From contig JBEKVR010000034.1 of NCBI GenBank assembly GCA_049513815.1, positions 1 to 36,061 of the forward strand: 36,061 bases of DNA. The letters are read 5' to 3'. The notes beneath the pieces were generated by a model. That model saw only the letters and a program-made list of their open reading frames with translations, made no database searches and had not been told where the DNA came from. The position numbers were made by a program, and so were the translations under genes. Source of the stretch: Roseiarcus sp049513815. GTDB taxonomy: Bacteria; Pseudomonadota; Alphaproteobacteria; Rhizobiales; Beijerinckiaceae. Position 1 is the stretch's first letter. Each line of letters starts with the position of its first letter. Below are positions 7,278 to 15,836 of this stretch, in pieces.

Positions 7278-8611
7278 GACGCGGCGTCCGGATCGAGGCC
7301 GGCGCGATCGAACTTCGCCAGAGCGGCGACCAAATCGGCGCTGTCGCGATAGCGATCGGGTTCGAGCAGCAGCGAGCGGGCCAAGCTCAGCGCGCGCGCC
7401 TGCGCCAGCGCGCGCGCGTTGGCGTCGGCGATGACGAGGAAGTCCTCGATCTGGGCGAAGCCGACGACGCGGCGGATGACCTTCATCGCCAGGAAGCCGA
7501 TCGCGTCACGGCAGACGTCGTCGAGATACGCGGCCAGCATGTCGGAGCGCCGCCGGGCGCCGGCCGGGTCGCCGAAATGGCTCTGCGGCAGTCCGTCGCC
7601 GGCGGGCGCGGCGCGTTCGGCGAGTTCGAGAAAGCGGCGGCGGAACGTCCGCCAGAAATTGACGATGTCCTGCTCGATCGCCGCGCGGCTCGCCACGATC
7701 TCGGCTTCGGAAGCGCCGTGAAACGGCTTGGCGAACCACGCCATCACGAGATGGGCGAGAAAGTCGCCGACATCGAAGCCGCTCGGCCCGACCCAGGCGA
7801 ACTCGCCGTCGATCACCCGCGTCTCTTCCGGCGTCATCATGATCGAGCCGGAATGCAGATCGCCGTGCAGCAGCGACTGCGCTTTGGTCAGGTAGGCGAG
7901 GCGGAGCCGCGCCGCGGCGCTCTTGATCTCGACGTCGCCGCGCAATGTCGCCGCCCACGGTTCCAATGCAGGCGCGATCTTGTTGCGGTCGCTCACCGTG
8001 TAGGGATCGAGGAAGATGAGGTCGACCGAGATGCGCTGCAGCGCGAGGTTGCGCGAGAACAGCGCGAGATCCGCCGCGCGCGCTTCGAACGGCGCGACGA
8101 TGTCGGAGGTGTGGACGCTCGCTTGTGCGACATATTCGGCGATGTCGGCGGCGAGACGCGGAAAGCGGCGTCCCTCGATCAGGCCCTTGCGCAGGATGAT
8201 GTGCGGCTCGAGCTTTTCCATCACGATCAACAGCAGATCGGGATCGAAGTGATGGATCGTCGGGGCGAGTCGGCCGACGAACGGCGCCAGGCGCGCCGAA
8301 TACGCCGCCTCGAAACGCGCGCGGTTGACGTCGAGCGGCCAGGTGTCTTTCGCCACCCGCACGTATGGCAGCGCCTGCTTGACGCAGACGCCGCCATCCG
8401 GGCCGTCGACCAGGAAGACCGAATTGAGATTGCCGTCTGCGACGTCGCGCACCCGCCAGGCAGGCGGCGCGCCGCCGAGGCGCGCGCGGATTTCCGGCAG
8501 GCGGGCGAGAACGTCGACGACGCCTGCGGCGTCGAGCACGCGATAGGCGCGCGCCGCCGCCGGCGCAGGCGCCGGCTCGAAAGCGAGGAAGGAAGACGAC
8601 GCCTGATTCAT
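7274..8611 (-). CDS. mtnK: S-methyl-5-thioribose kinase
   Basis: MtnK phosphorylates methylthioribose with ATP to 5-methylthioribose 1-phosphate in the cytoplasm, the entry step for free methylthioribose in methionine salvage. The 445-residue protein has the phosphotransferase-fold motifs of the family: the ATP lysine in VKQALPYVR (residue 79), the catalytic loop HGDLHSGS at 249-256 with Asp251, the DGE metal motif at 268-270 and GFDVGDF just after. It is slightly longer than typical members. The ATG at 8611 has no clear ribosome binding site, but the homologous region starts soon after it. It overlaps ATPase 1 by ATGA and lies 34 bases after mtnC. Related kinases can use 5-deoxyribose, so the substrate is not certain. 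Confidence 0.9.
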   Translation of the reverse strand: MNQASSSFLAFEPAPAPAAARAYRVLDAAGVVDVLARLPEIRARLGGAPPAWRVRDVADGNLNSVFLVDGPDGGVCVKQALPYVRVAKDTWPLDVNRARFEAAYSARLAPFVGRLAPTIHHFDPDLLLIVMEKLEPHIILRKGLIEGRRFPRLAADIAEYVAQASVHTSDIVAPFEARAADLALFSRNLALQRISVDLIFLDPYTVSDRNKIAPALEPWAATLRGDVEIKSAAARLRLAYLTKAQSLLHGDLHSGSIMMTPEETRVIDGEFAWVGPSGFDVGDFLAHLVMAWFAKPFHGASEAEIVASRAAIEQDIVNFWRTFRRRFLELAERAAPAGDGLPQSHFGDPAGARRRSDMLAAYLDDVCRDAIGFLAMKVIRRVVGFAQIEDFLVIADANARALAQARALSLARSLLLEPDRYRDSADLVAALAKFDRAGLDPDAAS

Positions 8612-8645
8612 GCGACAAGCCGATCGTTGCTGGTTGGGAGCGGGC

Positions 8646-9377
8646 TCATCGCCGCGGGTAGAGGACGATTTCGGAGAAGTCGCCGACGGCGGGCCAGCGC
8701 GGGTCGGGTCGGGCGCCGTCCTTGACGACGTGAGCGACCTGCAGTTCCGCCGCCTCGGCGGCGACGAGTTCGGCCGCGTTGTCCGAGCAGAACAGGATCG
8801 CCGCCGGCGCGGCGCCGATGCGCGCAGCGACGCGCGCATAGGACGCGGCGTCGGTCTTGGCGCCGACGGTCGTGTCGAAGCGCCCGGCGAACAGTCGCCG
8901 CAGATCGCCGGCGGCGCTGTGCTCGAAGAACAGCTCCTGCGCCTGCAGCGAGCCGGAGGAATAGATATAGAGCGGCAAGCCTTCGCCGCGCCAACGCCGC
9001 ATCGCCTCCAGGGCGTCCGGGTAGATCGGGCTCGAGAACGCGCCCTGCGCGTAGCCCTCAGCCCAGATCAAACCCTGCAGCGCCTTCAGCGGCGGCGCTT
9101 TGACGTCGTCCCGTTGCCAGGCTTCCAGCGCCGCGACGGGGTCGGCCCCGCCGGCGAGGCGGCGCGCCTCGTCGAGCAGCGCCGCCACCTTTGGGTCGCC
9201 GCCGCGGCGACGCACGAACTCAGCGAGCCGCGCGGCGGCGAAGGGAAACAGCACCTCGCGGACATAGGCGAGAGGGCTGATCGTCCCCTCGATGTCGAGC
9301 AGCGCCGCCTCGACCGCGAAGGTCGAAGCGGCGCGGCGCGGCGTCGCGACTCTGTTGATCGCCGCGGCCAAGGTCAC
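8646..9377 (-). CDS. mtnC: acireductone synthase (enolase-phosphatase)
   Basis: MtnC is a HAD-superfamily enzyme that enolises and then dephosphorylates 2,3-diketo-5-methylthiopentyl 1-phosphate to the acireductone. The motifs are intact: LLDIEGT with nucleophile Asp28 and Glu30, the YSSGS loop, Lys in VGAKTDAASY, and FCSDNAAEL with the metal Asp. The length of 243 residues is normal. The start is taken as GTG at 9377 because it overlaps the mtnD stop as GTGA and places DIEGT at the expected distance; a longer frame upstream is a shadow of mtnD. A second mtnC-like gene lies at 13211-13903 in the same array. Confidence 0.9.
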   Translation of the reverse strand: MTLAAAINRVATPRRAASTFAVEAALLDIEGTISPLAYVREVLFPFAAARLAEFVRRRGGDPKVAALLDEARRLAGGADPVAALEAWQRDDVKAPPLKALQGLIWAEGYAQGAFSSPIYPDALEAMRRWRGEGLPLYIYSSGSLQAQELFFEHSAAGDLRRLFAGRFDTTVGAKTDAASYARVAARIGAAPAAILFCSDNAAELVAAEAAELQVAHVVKDGARPDPRWPAVGDFSEIVLYPRR

Positions 9378-9925
9378 GCCGCCCTCTTGTAGCGCGGGAA
9401 GCCTTCGGCAATCGCGTCGCCGGTGTAATGTGCGACCCAGCCTTCCTGGTTGGTGAAGACGCGGATGCAGGTGAAGTCGCCGATTTCGCCGCCGTCGAAC
9501 CAGTGGCTGGTTCCGTGCGGCACATACAGCAGGTCGCCCGCTTCGCCGACGACCTCGAGCACACGGTCGCCGATGTGCAGGTAGAAGGCGCCGCTGCCCT
9601 CGACGAAGTAGCGCACCTCGTCTTCGTCGTGGGTGTGCTCGGCAAGGAACTTCTGCCGCAGCGCCGGCCAATTGGGATTGCCGGGTTTGATCGACACGAC
9701 GTCGGCCGTGACATAGCCGCGCTCCGCCTTCAGGCGGTCAATTTCGTGGCCATAGGCGGCGAGGATCTCGGCCGGCGTCGAATCGGGCTTGAGCGGATGC
9801 GAGGCCGACCAGCGCTCGAGGCCAGCGCCGAGAGCGGAGAGTTCGCGCTGGATCGTCGTCAACTCGTGGGTGTCGAGCTGAACTTTGCTCGAGTCGGCGG
9901 CCGAATAGACGATGAGACGAGTCAT
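9374..9925 (-). CDS. mtnD: acireductone dioxygenase
   Basis: This 183-residue cupin has the complete metal site of acireductone dioxygenase: His97, His99 and Glu103 in HTHDEDE and His141 in HGTSHWF, which match the known ligands almost position for position. With Fe(II) the enzyme makes 2-oxo-4-methylthiobutanoate and formate; with Ni(II) it makes 3-methylthiopropionate, CO and formate. The sequence does not show which metal is used. A good AAAGGAG site precedes the ATG at 9925, which overlaps the mtnB stop by ATGA. The gene in turn overlaps mtnC by GTGA, so the B-D-C trio is coupled. Confidence 0.94.
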   Translation of the reverse strand: MTRLIVYSAADSSKVQLDTHELTTIQRELSALGAGLERWSASHPLKPDSTPAEILAAYGHEIDRLKAERGYVTADVVSIKPGNPNWPALRQKFLAEHTHDEDEVRYFVEGSGAFYLHIGDRVLEVVGEAGDLLYVPHGTSHWFDGGEIGDFTCIRVFTNQEGWVAHYTGDAIAEGFPRYKRAA

Positions 9926-10566
9926 GGCTGGTAGCTCCTTTCGGTGAGGATCTGGTGAAACAGCGTTTCGAGCGCTTCGAGGTGCCGCCAGGCTTCGGCG
10001 GGATCGCGGCCCCAGGCGTAGAGCCCATGACCGGCGAGGAGGTAACCGGGCGCGCGCGTCTCAGCGGCTGACGGCGGTTCGGCGAAGCGCAGGGCGACGC
10101 GCTCGGCGAGCGCGGCGACGTCCTGGTCGTTGGCGAAGATGGGGGTCTCGATCGCGGTTTCGTGCGTCGTCACGCCGCGAAGCGCCTTCTGCAGCTCCCA
10201 GCCGTGGATGCGCAGAGCGCCATCGGCGAGATGGGCGCGGCTGATGACGCTCGAAGCCGGCGCGTGAACATGGAAGATCGCGCCGATTTCCGGCGCGTCG
10301 CGGTAGAGGCGGACATGCAGGCCCGCCTCGGCCGAAGAGCCCGGGCGCAGCGGCTGATCGAGTGGCTGAACGAGGATGTCGCCGGCCGTCAACGCGCCCT
10401 TATCGACGCCGCTGCGGGTAATTGCGATCCGCTCGCGGTCGACCCGCACCGAAAAATTTCCAGAGGTGGCAGGCGCCCAGTTGCGCTCCGCCGCCAAGCG
10501 TCCGCCGGCGATGACCGCCGAGACCGCGGCGGCGACGTTGGCGTCGGGCGGGAGCGGCGCGTTCAT
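9922..10566 (-). CDS. mtnB: methylthioribulose-1-phosphate dehydratase
   Basis: MtnB removes water from 5-methylthioribulose 1-phosphate to give the diketo phosphate used by MtnC. The 214-residue protein belongs to the class II aldolase/adducin fold. The zinc ligands are visible as His99 and His101 in FHVHAPAS and His180 in LLAGHGLYAWG, and Glu80 in SSAEAGLH is the likely acid-base residue. ATSGNFSVR near residue 35 is the phosphate-binding region. Because class II aldolases share this fold, an aldolase acting on deoxy-ketose phosphates (as in 5-deoxyribose disposal) is the main alternative, but the mtnD and mtnC neighbours favour MtnB. It starts 4 bases after the PfkB gene. Confidence 0.87.
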   Translation of the reverse strand: MNAPLPPDANVAAAVSAVIAGGRLAAERNWAPATSGNFSVRVDRERIAITRSGVDKGALTAGDILVQPLDQPLRPGSSAEAGLHVRLYRDAPEIGAIFHVHAPASSVISRAHLADGALRIHGWELQKALRGVTTHETAIETPIFANDQDVAALAERVALRFAEPPSAAETRAPGYLLAGHGLYAWGRDPAEAWRHLEALETLFHQILTERSYQP

Positions 10567-10570
10567 CGGC

Positions 10571-11518
10571 TCAGACCCTCTGTTGGAGCGTTTTCGCGGC
10601 GCGCGCCGTGGCTTCGAACGAAACGATCCCGGCGTCTGAGCCAAGTCCGGTCGCGACCAGCGCCGCCGCGGCGGAGGCGAAGCGACCAGCCGACGGCAGG
10701 TCGAAGCCGTGCGCCAAGCCGGCGATGAATCCGGCGGAATAGGCGTCCCCGCATCCCGTCGTGTCGACGACCGGGACATCGAAGGCGGGCAGCCGATGGA
10801 TTTTGCCGCCGCGCGAGGCGATCAGCGATCCGCGCTCGCCGAGGGTCACCGCCACCGTCGCGACGCCGCGATCGAGGAAGAATTGCGCCGCCTCGAGCGG
10901 ATCGCCGCGACCCGAAAGCGCCGAGGCTTCTTCGTGGCTCGGCAGGAAATAGTCGATGTGCGGCAGCAGCGGCGCGACGAGATCGAAGTGCTCCGGGCCG
11001 ACGGCGATGAGATCGAAGCTGGTGACGCGGCCCGCCGCCTTCGCTGCCACAAGAAACGCGCGGGTCGGCTCGCCATCGAATGCGGCGAGCAGGCCGGTGC
11101 CGCCGACATGCACGTAGCGAGCGTCGAGCGCCTCGGCGAACTCCGCCGGTCGAAGCCTGAAGGCGTCGGACGCGCCGCGATTGTGCAGGGCCGGACGTTC
11201 GCCGTTGGCGCGGATCGGCAGGATCGTGGCCGAAGTCGGTCGCCCGTCGACGGTCGCCAAGAGTTGCGCGTCGACGCCGTGGCGCGCGCAGACGGCGCGA
11301 ATGAAATCGCCCTTTTCGTCGCGACCGACAGCGCCAACGAGCCGCGTCTTCAGTCCCAGCTTGGCTGCGTCGATCGCCGTGCCGCCGGCTGGGCCGGCGA
11401 CCGTCAATCGAATCTGGTCGATGAACGCGACGCCGCCCTTCTCCGGGACCACATTCACGGGACGGCCGAGGATATCGAGGATCGTCAGGCCGACGACGCT
11501 GACGTCAAACTGCGGCAT
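10571..11518 (-). CDS. PfkB-family sugar/polyol kinase
   Basis: This 315-residue kinase has the PfkB family layout: a substrate-binding region AGPAGGTAIDAAKLGLKTRLVG near the N-terminus, IDYFLPSHEEA in the middle, and the C-terminal signature VVDTTGCGDAYSAGFIAG with the catalytic Asp near residue 257. Members phosphorylate sugars, nucleosides or related alcohols. PfkB kinases are not part of standard methionine salvage, where MtnK does the phosphorylation. It overlaps the FAD dehydrogenase by 14 bases and lies 4 bases before mtnB, so it is expressed between them. A job phosphorylating a sugar or polyol that the dehydrogenase then oxidises fits the context, but this is inference. Ribokinase-like activity is the conservative call. 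Confidence 0.85.
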   Translation of the reverse strand: MPQFDVSVVGLTILDILGRPVNVVPEKGGVAFIDQIRLTVAGPAGGTAIDAAKLGLKTRLVGAVGRDEKGDFIRAVCARHGVDAQLLATVDGRPTSATILPIRANGERPALHNRGASDAFRLRPAEFAEALDARYVHVGGTGLLAAFDGEPTRAFLVAAKAAGRVTSFDLIAVGPEHFDLVAPLLPHIDYFLPSHEEASALSGRGDPLEAAQFFLDRGVATVAVTLGERGSLIASRGGKIHRLPAFDVPVVDTTGCGDAYSAGFIAGLAHGFDLPSAGRFASAAAALVATGLGSDAGIVSFEATARAAKTLQQRV

Positions 11519-13214
11519 GTTCGACGTCCTCTGGCGGCGTCTCGGCCGCTGATCGCGCGGTCTGCGGTGCGCGGCGAAGCTCGTCGAGCGCGCGGTCGAT
11601 CGCGTCGAGCGCCTCGCGCGTCGCCGCGCCTTCGACGAACAACCGCGACCGGCGGCGCGCGACGTCCTCGGCGCGAATCGCGAGTTCTTCGCGGGCGAAG
11701 AAACGGACTTCGCCGACGGTCAGGGCGCCGCCAGCGATCGGCGTCCGCGCCCCGGGCGTAGCGAGATGGGCCGCCACGCGAATGGCCCGCGAGCCATAGG
11801 TCGCGATCAGCCGCTCGGCCAGTACGCCGTCGACGCCGAAGCGTTCGGCGAGATTGTCGGCCGCGCGCTGACGCGCGGCGGCGTCGCGCGGAAAGTCGCG
11901 CCCGCCGCCGATCGGCCGCCGCTCGGTCGAGGCGCGACGAGCGCGACCGAGCGCGGTAAGAGCGGCGTCGGCCGCGTCGGCGGCGACTGCATGGAAGGTC
12001 GTCCATTTGCCGCCTGCGATCGAGACGAGCGTGCGGCCCTCGGCCGCGGCGTGGACATGGACGAAGTGCTCGCGGCTGCGCCCGGTGAGGTCGTCGGCGG
12101 CGGCGGCGGCGGCGGCGAGCGGACGAACTCCATGCAGGCGGCCGACAATGTCCTGAGCGGCAAACCTCGCCGCCGGAAAGAGCCGCCTCAGCGCCGCCAG
12201 CAGATATGCGTCTTCCGCCGCGGTCGGGCGCGACGCGTCGGGATCGGCGACCGGGATTTCGGTCGCGCCGAGCAGAATGACGCCGCCGATGGTGTAGACG
12301 CAGCACAACCGTCGCTGGCGCGGATCGGAACTGTCGTCCTCGAAGAACAGGAGGTCGTCGCCGAGCGCCGCGGCGACGTCGGGCGCGCGCAGCAGAAGAT
12401 GGGTTCCGGCGACGCCGTCGACCAGCCGCGTCTCGACGCCGAACAGCTTCGCGACCCGATCGACGTTGGCGCCGGCGGCGTTGACGACGACGCCGGCGTT
12501 GACACGCACAGCGGCGCCGGAGAGGCGGTCGCTGACGACGAGCGCTCCCGCGGTCGGCTGAATCTCGGCGTAGTTCAGAGCGACCGAGCCGGCGCCTTCG
12601 GCGACGGCGTCTTCGATCAGCTCGATCGCGACGCGCTCCGGCGACGCGATCAGCGCCTCGTATTCATAGGCCGCGCCGCGGAAGCGGGGCGAAATCCCAG
12701 GATAGCGGCGGCCGAGTTCGGCGTGGGTGAACAGCCCGCCTAATGGCAGAACGCGGGCGCCGCGGCCCAGCGCGTCATAAAGCGCGACCGCGGCGCGCAG
12801 CACGAGCGCGCCAGGCAGCGAATGGCCGTCGGCCAGGCCAAGAGCGCGCAGGAGCGCAGTCGCCGCGCCGCCGAGCCAGGTTTCGCTCGGCAGCACGACC
12901 CGTAACGGTCGCGTCTGATGCGGCGCAGCGGCGACGAACAGATTGCGTTCGGTCGCCGAGCGCCTGACCAGGCGGATCTCGCCCTTCTCGAGATAGCGGA
13001 ACCCGCCTTGCGCCACCCGCGTCAGCGCGCCGCTCGCGCCGCTGGCGAAGTCGGCGCGCTCGACCAGCAGGCAACGCAAACCTTGCACCGAGAGTTCGCG
13101 CAGCGTCGCCGCGCTGGCGACGCCGCCGCCGACGATCAACACGTCGAAGTCGGGATCGGCGTCGATCTCGGCGAGGAAGCGCCGGCGATCGAGGCGCAGA
13201 GCGTCCGAGGTCAC
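11505..13214 (-). CDS. GlpD-like FAD-dependent dehydrogenase
   Basis: This 569-residue protein resembles glycerol-3-phosphate dehydrogenase GlpD and the erythritol-phosphate dehydrogenase EryB. FDVLIVGGGVASAATLRE forms the FAD-binding N-terminus, and FASGASGALTRVAQGG then FRYLEKGEIRLV matches the GlpD block. LVSIAGGKWTTFHAVAADAADA matches the C-terminal GGK block, and a helical GlpD C-terminal domain follows. Such enzymes oxidise the C2 hydroxyl of a polyol phosphate at the membrane and reduce quinone. The start is GTG at 13214, overlapping the second mtnC as GTGA; the frame is open further upstream but is a shadow. The glycine motif ends in Ser (GGGVAS). Its place beside a kinase and mtnB suggests a ketose phosphate product. 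Substrate unknown. Confidence 0.85.
   Translation of the reverse strand: MTSDALRLDRRRFLAEIDADPDFDVLIVGGGVASAATLRELSVQGLRCLLVERADFASGASGALTRVAQGGFRYLEKGEIRLVRRSATERNLFVAAAPHQTRPLRVVLPSETWLGGAATALLRALGLADGHSLPGALVLRAAVALYDALGRGARVLPLGGLFTHAELGRRYPGISPRFRGAAYEYEALIASPERVAIELIEDAVAEGAGSVALNYAEIQPTAGALVVSDRLSGAAVRVNAGVVVNAAGANVDRVAKLFGVETRLVDGVAGTHLLLRAPDVAAALGDDLLFFEDDSSDPRQRRLCCVYTIGGVILLGATEIPVADPDASRPTAAEDAYLLAALRRLFPAARFAAQDIVGRLHGVRPLAAAAAAADDLTGRSREHFVHVHAAAEGRTLVSIAGGKWTTFHAVAADAADAALTALGRARRASTERRPIGGGRDFPRDAAARQRAADNLAERFGVDGVLAERLIATYGSRAIRVAAHLATPGARTPIAGGALTVGEVRFFAREELAIRAEDVARRRSRLFVEGAATREALDAIDRALDELRRAPQTARSAAETPPEDVEHAAV
12096..12116. repeat. (GGC)7 trinucleotide tract inside the GlpD-like gene
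   Basis: Seven perfect GGC units on the plus strand encode seven alanines on the minus strand (RPLA then a poly-Ala run before DDLTG). The tract is in frame, so changes in unit number would alter length without breaking the gene. It probably lies in a surface loop before the C-terminal FAD block. Confidence 0.8.
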
Positions 13215-13903
13215 GCCGCCGCCTCCAACAGCTCGACGTCGGCGAACGACGCGACGGCGGGGAAGCGGCCGTCCGCCGCCAGACCTTCGCGCAGAACCTG
13301 GACGACCCGCAGGCCGACGGAGGACGCCGCCACGAGCTCGCGCGGATTGTCGGTGAAAAAGAGGATGTCGGACGGCGCCAACCTCAGCGCGGCGGCGATG
13401 CGGCCGTAGGAGACAGCCTCGACTTTGGCGCCGACGCGCGTATCGAAATGATGGGCGAACAGGTAGCTGACGTCGCCGTCGGGGCAGTTCTGGAAGAACT
13501 GCACCTGGCACTGCACCGAACCCGACGAGAAGATGTGCAGCGGCACGCCGTTGCCCCGCCAGCTCGCGAACGCGGCGAAAGCGTCGGGATAGATGTTGCC
13601 GACGAGTTCGCCGCTCTGATAGCCTTGTGTCCAGACGAGGCCCTGCAGCAGTTTCAGCGGCGGCGCCTTGGCGTCCTCGTCGATCCATTTGTAGAGCGCG
13701 TCGAGCGGCGCGACGCTGGGCGGCGCCAGCGCGCGCGTCTCGGCGAGCGCCTTGACGATCGTCGGCTCGCGGCGATGGGCGTCGAGATAGGCGGCGATGT
13801 GCTTGCGCGTGTAGGGGTAGTGCGTCTCGACGACGTGCGGCAGCGACGAGATCGTCCCCTCGATGTCGAGCAGGATCGCGGCCGGTCGCGCAAAGACGGG
13901 CAT
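13211..13903 (-). CDS. second MtnC-like enolase-phosphatase (HAD family)
   Basis: This 230-residue HAD enzyme is a diverged paralogue of the mtnC at 8646-9377. All catalytic motifs are kept: LLDIEGT with Asp13 and Glu15, the FSSGS loop, Lys in VGAKVEAVSY, and FFTDNPREL. Both copies carry KAPPLK-LQGL, typical of MtnC. The ATG at 13903 is preferred to the one at 13909 because only it leaves normal spacing after GGAG. It follows permease 2B by 41 bases and overlaps the FAD dehydrogenase start (GTGA), so it belongs with that gene and the PfkB kinase. It may work on a differently substituted diketo phosphate, or duplicate the first enzyme. Both appear catalytically competent. Confidence 0.85.
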   Translation of the reverse strand: MPVFARPAAILLDIEGTISSLPHVVETHYPYTRKHIAAYLDAHRREPTIVKALAETRALAPPSVAPLDALYKWIDEDAKAPPLKLLQGLVWTQGYQSGELVGNIYPDAFAAFASWRGNGVPLHIFSSGSVQCQVQFFQNCPDGDVSYLFAHHFDTRVGAKVEAVSYGRIAAALRLAPSDILFFTDNPRELVAASSVGLRVVQVLREGLAADGRFPAVASFADVELLEAAA

Positions 13904-13944
13904 GGTCATTCTCCGATTCGAGAGGTCGACCTGGAAGCGTCGTC

Positions 13945-14865
13945 TCATTGGCTTCGACGCGAGCTGAAACTGAGCGCCAGAACCAGGAAGATCAGCGCTC
14001 CGTCGCCGACTTGCTGCCAGTAGAAGGACACGCCGACCAGCAGGAGGCCGTTCTTGACGATGCTGAGCAGCAGGACGCCGAGCAGCGTTCCCGCCACATT
14101 GGCGCGGCCGTGCGCGCTGAAGGTGGTGCCAAGGAAGGTCGCGCCGATCGCGTCGAGCAGATAGGCGTTCCCCGACAAGGGAGCGTAGGACCGCACCGAC
14201 GACGAAAGGATAATCCCGGCGACGCCCGCCAGCAGCGCGGCGTTGACCATCACCGCGGCGACGTCGCGGCGCACCGGCAGACCGGAATAGCGCGCGACGG
14301 CGGGCCCGACCCCGAGCGCGAGGACGCGGCGGCCGAAGATACTCGTGCCGAACAAGAGAAAAGTCGCGAGAATGCCGCCGCCGACCAGCCAAAGCCGCGC
14401 GACCTCGACGAGCGAAAAAATGAGGCGCGGAGGGCCGGCGATCAGATAGATGGGCGTGCCGCCGTCGGTGAAGAGTTGCTGCACGCTCTGGGCAATGAAC
14501 AACGTGCCGAGGGTGGCGAGGAACGGCGGGACGCGCAGGCCAGCGATCAGGACGCCGTTGAAGGCGCCGACGACGGCCGCGCCGGCGAGGCCCGCGGCGA
14601 CCGCCAAGGCGGGAGAGCCATTTTGCGCCAGCACTTCGATGTAGGCGAGGCTGGCCATGTCGACCGAGGCGCCGATCGACAAATCGATGCCTCCGGTCGC
14701 CACGACCAGCGTCATGCCGAGCGAGACGAGCGAGAGAATCGCGAAATGATTGACGACGACGCTCTTCAGATTGGCGAACGTCAGGAAGGTCGGCGACGCG
14801 AGCGAAAAGGCCACGAACAAGACGACAAGCGCCGCGACGACGCCATGGCGGGAAAGCCTGTTCAT
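13945..14865 (-). CDS. ABC transporter permease 2B (ribose type)
   Basis: This 306-residue membrane protein has the RbsC-type core MTLVVATGGIDLSIGASVDMAS and a series of hydrophobic helices, with ANVAGTLLGVLLLSIVKNGLLL near the end. It is the second of two different permease genes of importer 2, so the channel is probably a heterodimer with permease 2A. The ATG at 14865 is chosen because it overlaps the permease 2A stop by ATGA (14862-14865); the frame extends a few codons further upstream without a better site. The substrate is not evident. The next gene is the second mtnC-like phosphatase. Confidence 0.88.
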   Translation of the reverse strand: MNRLSRHGVVAALVVLFVAFSLASPTFLTFANLKSVVVNHFAILSLVSLGMTLVVATGGIDLSIGASVDMASLAYIEVLAQNGSPALAVAAGLAGAAVVGAFNGVLIAGLRVPPFLATLGTLFIAQSVQQLFTDGGTPIYLIAGPPRLIFSLVEVARLWLVGGGILATFLLFGTSIFGRRVLALGVGPAVARYSGLPVRRDVAAVMVNAALLAGVAGIILSSSVRSYAPLSGNAYLLDAIGATFLGTTFSAHGRANVAGTLLGVLLLSIVKNGLLLVGVSFYWQQVGDGALIFLVLALSFSSRRSQ

Positions 14866-15836
14866 GCCGCGGCCTCCCGTTGGCCGAGCGTGGTGCACGC
14901 AACCACGAATAGGATCAGGACGCCCTGGACGCCGTTGATCCAGTAGCTAGAGATGTTGACGAGTTGAAAGCCGTTGGCGAGCAGGCCGATGAACAGGACG
15001 GATAGCAGCGTCCCGCCGGTCGTCGGGACCAATCGTCTGGAGAACACGACGCCGAGAAGAGCCGCCACCACGACGGAGAGCAAAATGTCCGCCGAGCCCG
15101 GCGACGAACCGGTGAGATAAGCCGCCGACAATACGCCCGCCAACGCCCCGAGGACCCCGCTGACGAGATAGCTGCCGGCGACGTACAGCGAGAGCGGGAG
15201 GCCGGCGGCGCGCGCCGCCTCCGGATGCGCGCCGATCGCATGCAGACGCAACCCGCCGGGCGTCGACTGCACGGCGGGAAGCACGACCAGCGTCACGAGG
15301 ACAAGCGCATAGGCCATAATCGGGACGCCGAACGGCCCGACGTCCGAGAGCCAGGTGAGAAACGGCGAACTCGCGGTGACGACGCTGTTTTGGGTGAGCA
15401 CGAATTCCAGGCCGTTGACAATCTTCGACACCGCGAGGGTCGCCAGCAGAGGAAGAATTCGGAGCCAGACGACGGCGACGGCGTTCAGCGCGCCGACGGC
15501 GAAGCCAGCAGCGAGCGTCGCAGCGACGGCGAGGAAGTCGGACTGCCCGTTCTTGATCAGCGTCGCATAGATCGCCGCCGACAGGCCGAGGTTGGCCGCC
15601 AGCGACAGGTCGATGCCGCCTTGGATGACGTTGCCGCCGCCGCCGATGACGACGATCGTCAAGCCGAAGGCGAGAAGACCGAGAATCGCCGACTGCTGCA
15701 GGACGTTGGCGAGATTGCCGAACGACAGGAAGGTCGGCGCCGCCACAGCGAAGACCAAAATGATCAGGCCGAACGCGCCGTAAGCCCCGACGCGCAGAAC
15801 CGGGGCGAGCGATTGAGTCTCAAGCCGCAGCGACAC
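14862..15836 (-). CDS. ABC transporter permease 2A (ribose type)
   Basis: This 324-residue permease shows the family core VIQGGIDLSLAANLGLSAA and a C-terminal GGTLLSVLFIGLLANGFQLV. Before the core is an unusual glycine run (VVIGGGGNVIQGG). The start is GTG at 15836, which overlaps the ATPase 2 coding region by 17 bases. It pairs with permease 2B as the membrane part of importer 2, served by binding protein 2 and ATPase 2. The two permeases of this importer differ clearly from each other and from permease 1, so they are old duplicates rather than a recent copy. Confidence 0.88.
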   Translation of the reverse strand: MSLRLETQSLAPVLRVGAYGAFGLIILVFAVAAPTFLSFGNLANVLQQSAILGLLAFGLTIVVIGGGGNVIQGGIDLSLAANLGLSAAIYATLIKNGQSDFLAVAATLAAGFAVGALNAVAVVWLRILPLLATLAVSKIVNGLEFVLTQNSVVTASSPFLTWLSDVGPFGVPIMAYALVLVTLVVLPAVQSTPGGLRLHAIGAHPEAARAAGLPLSLYVAGSYLVSGVLGALAGVLSAAYLTGSSPGSADILLSVVVAALLGVVFSRRLVPTTGGTLLSVLFIGLLANGFQLVNISSYWINGVQGVLILFVVACTTLGQREAAA

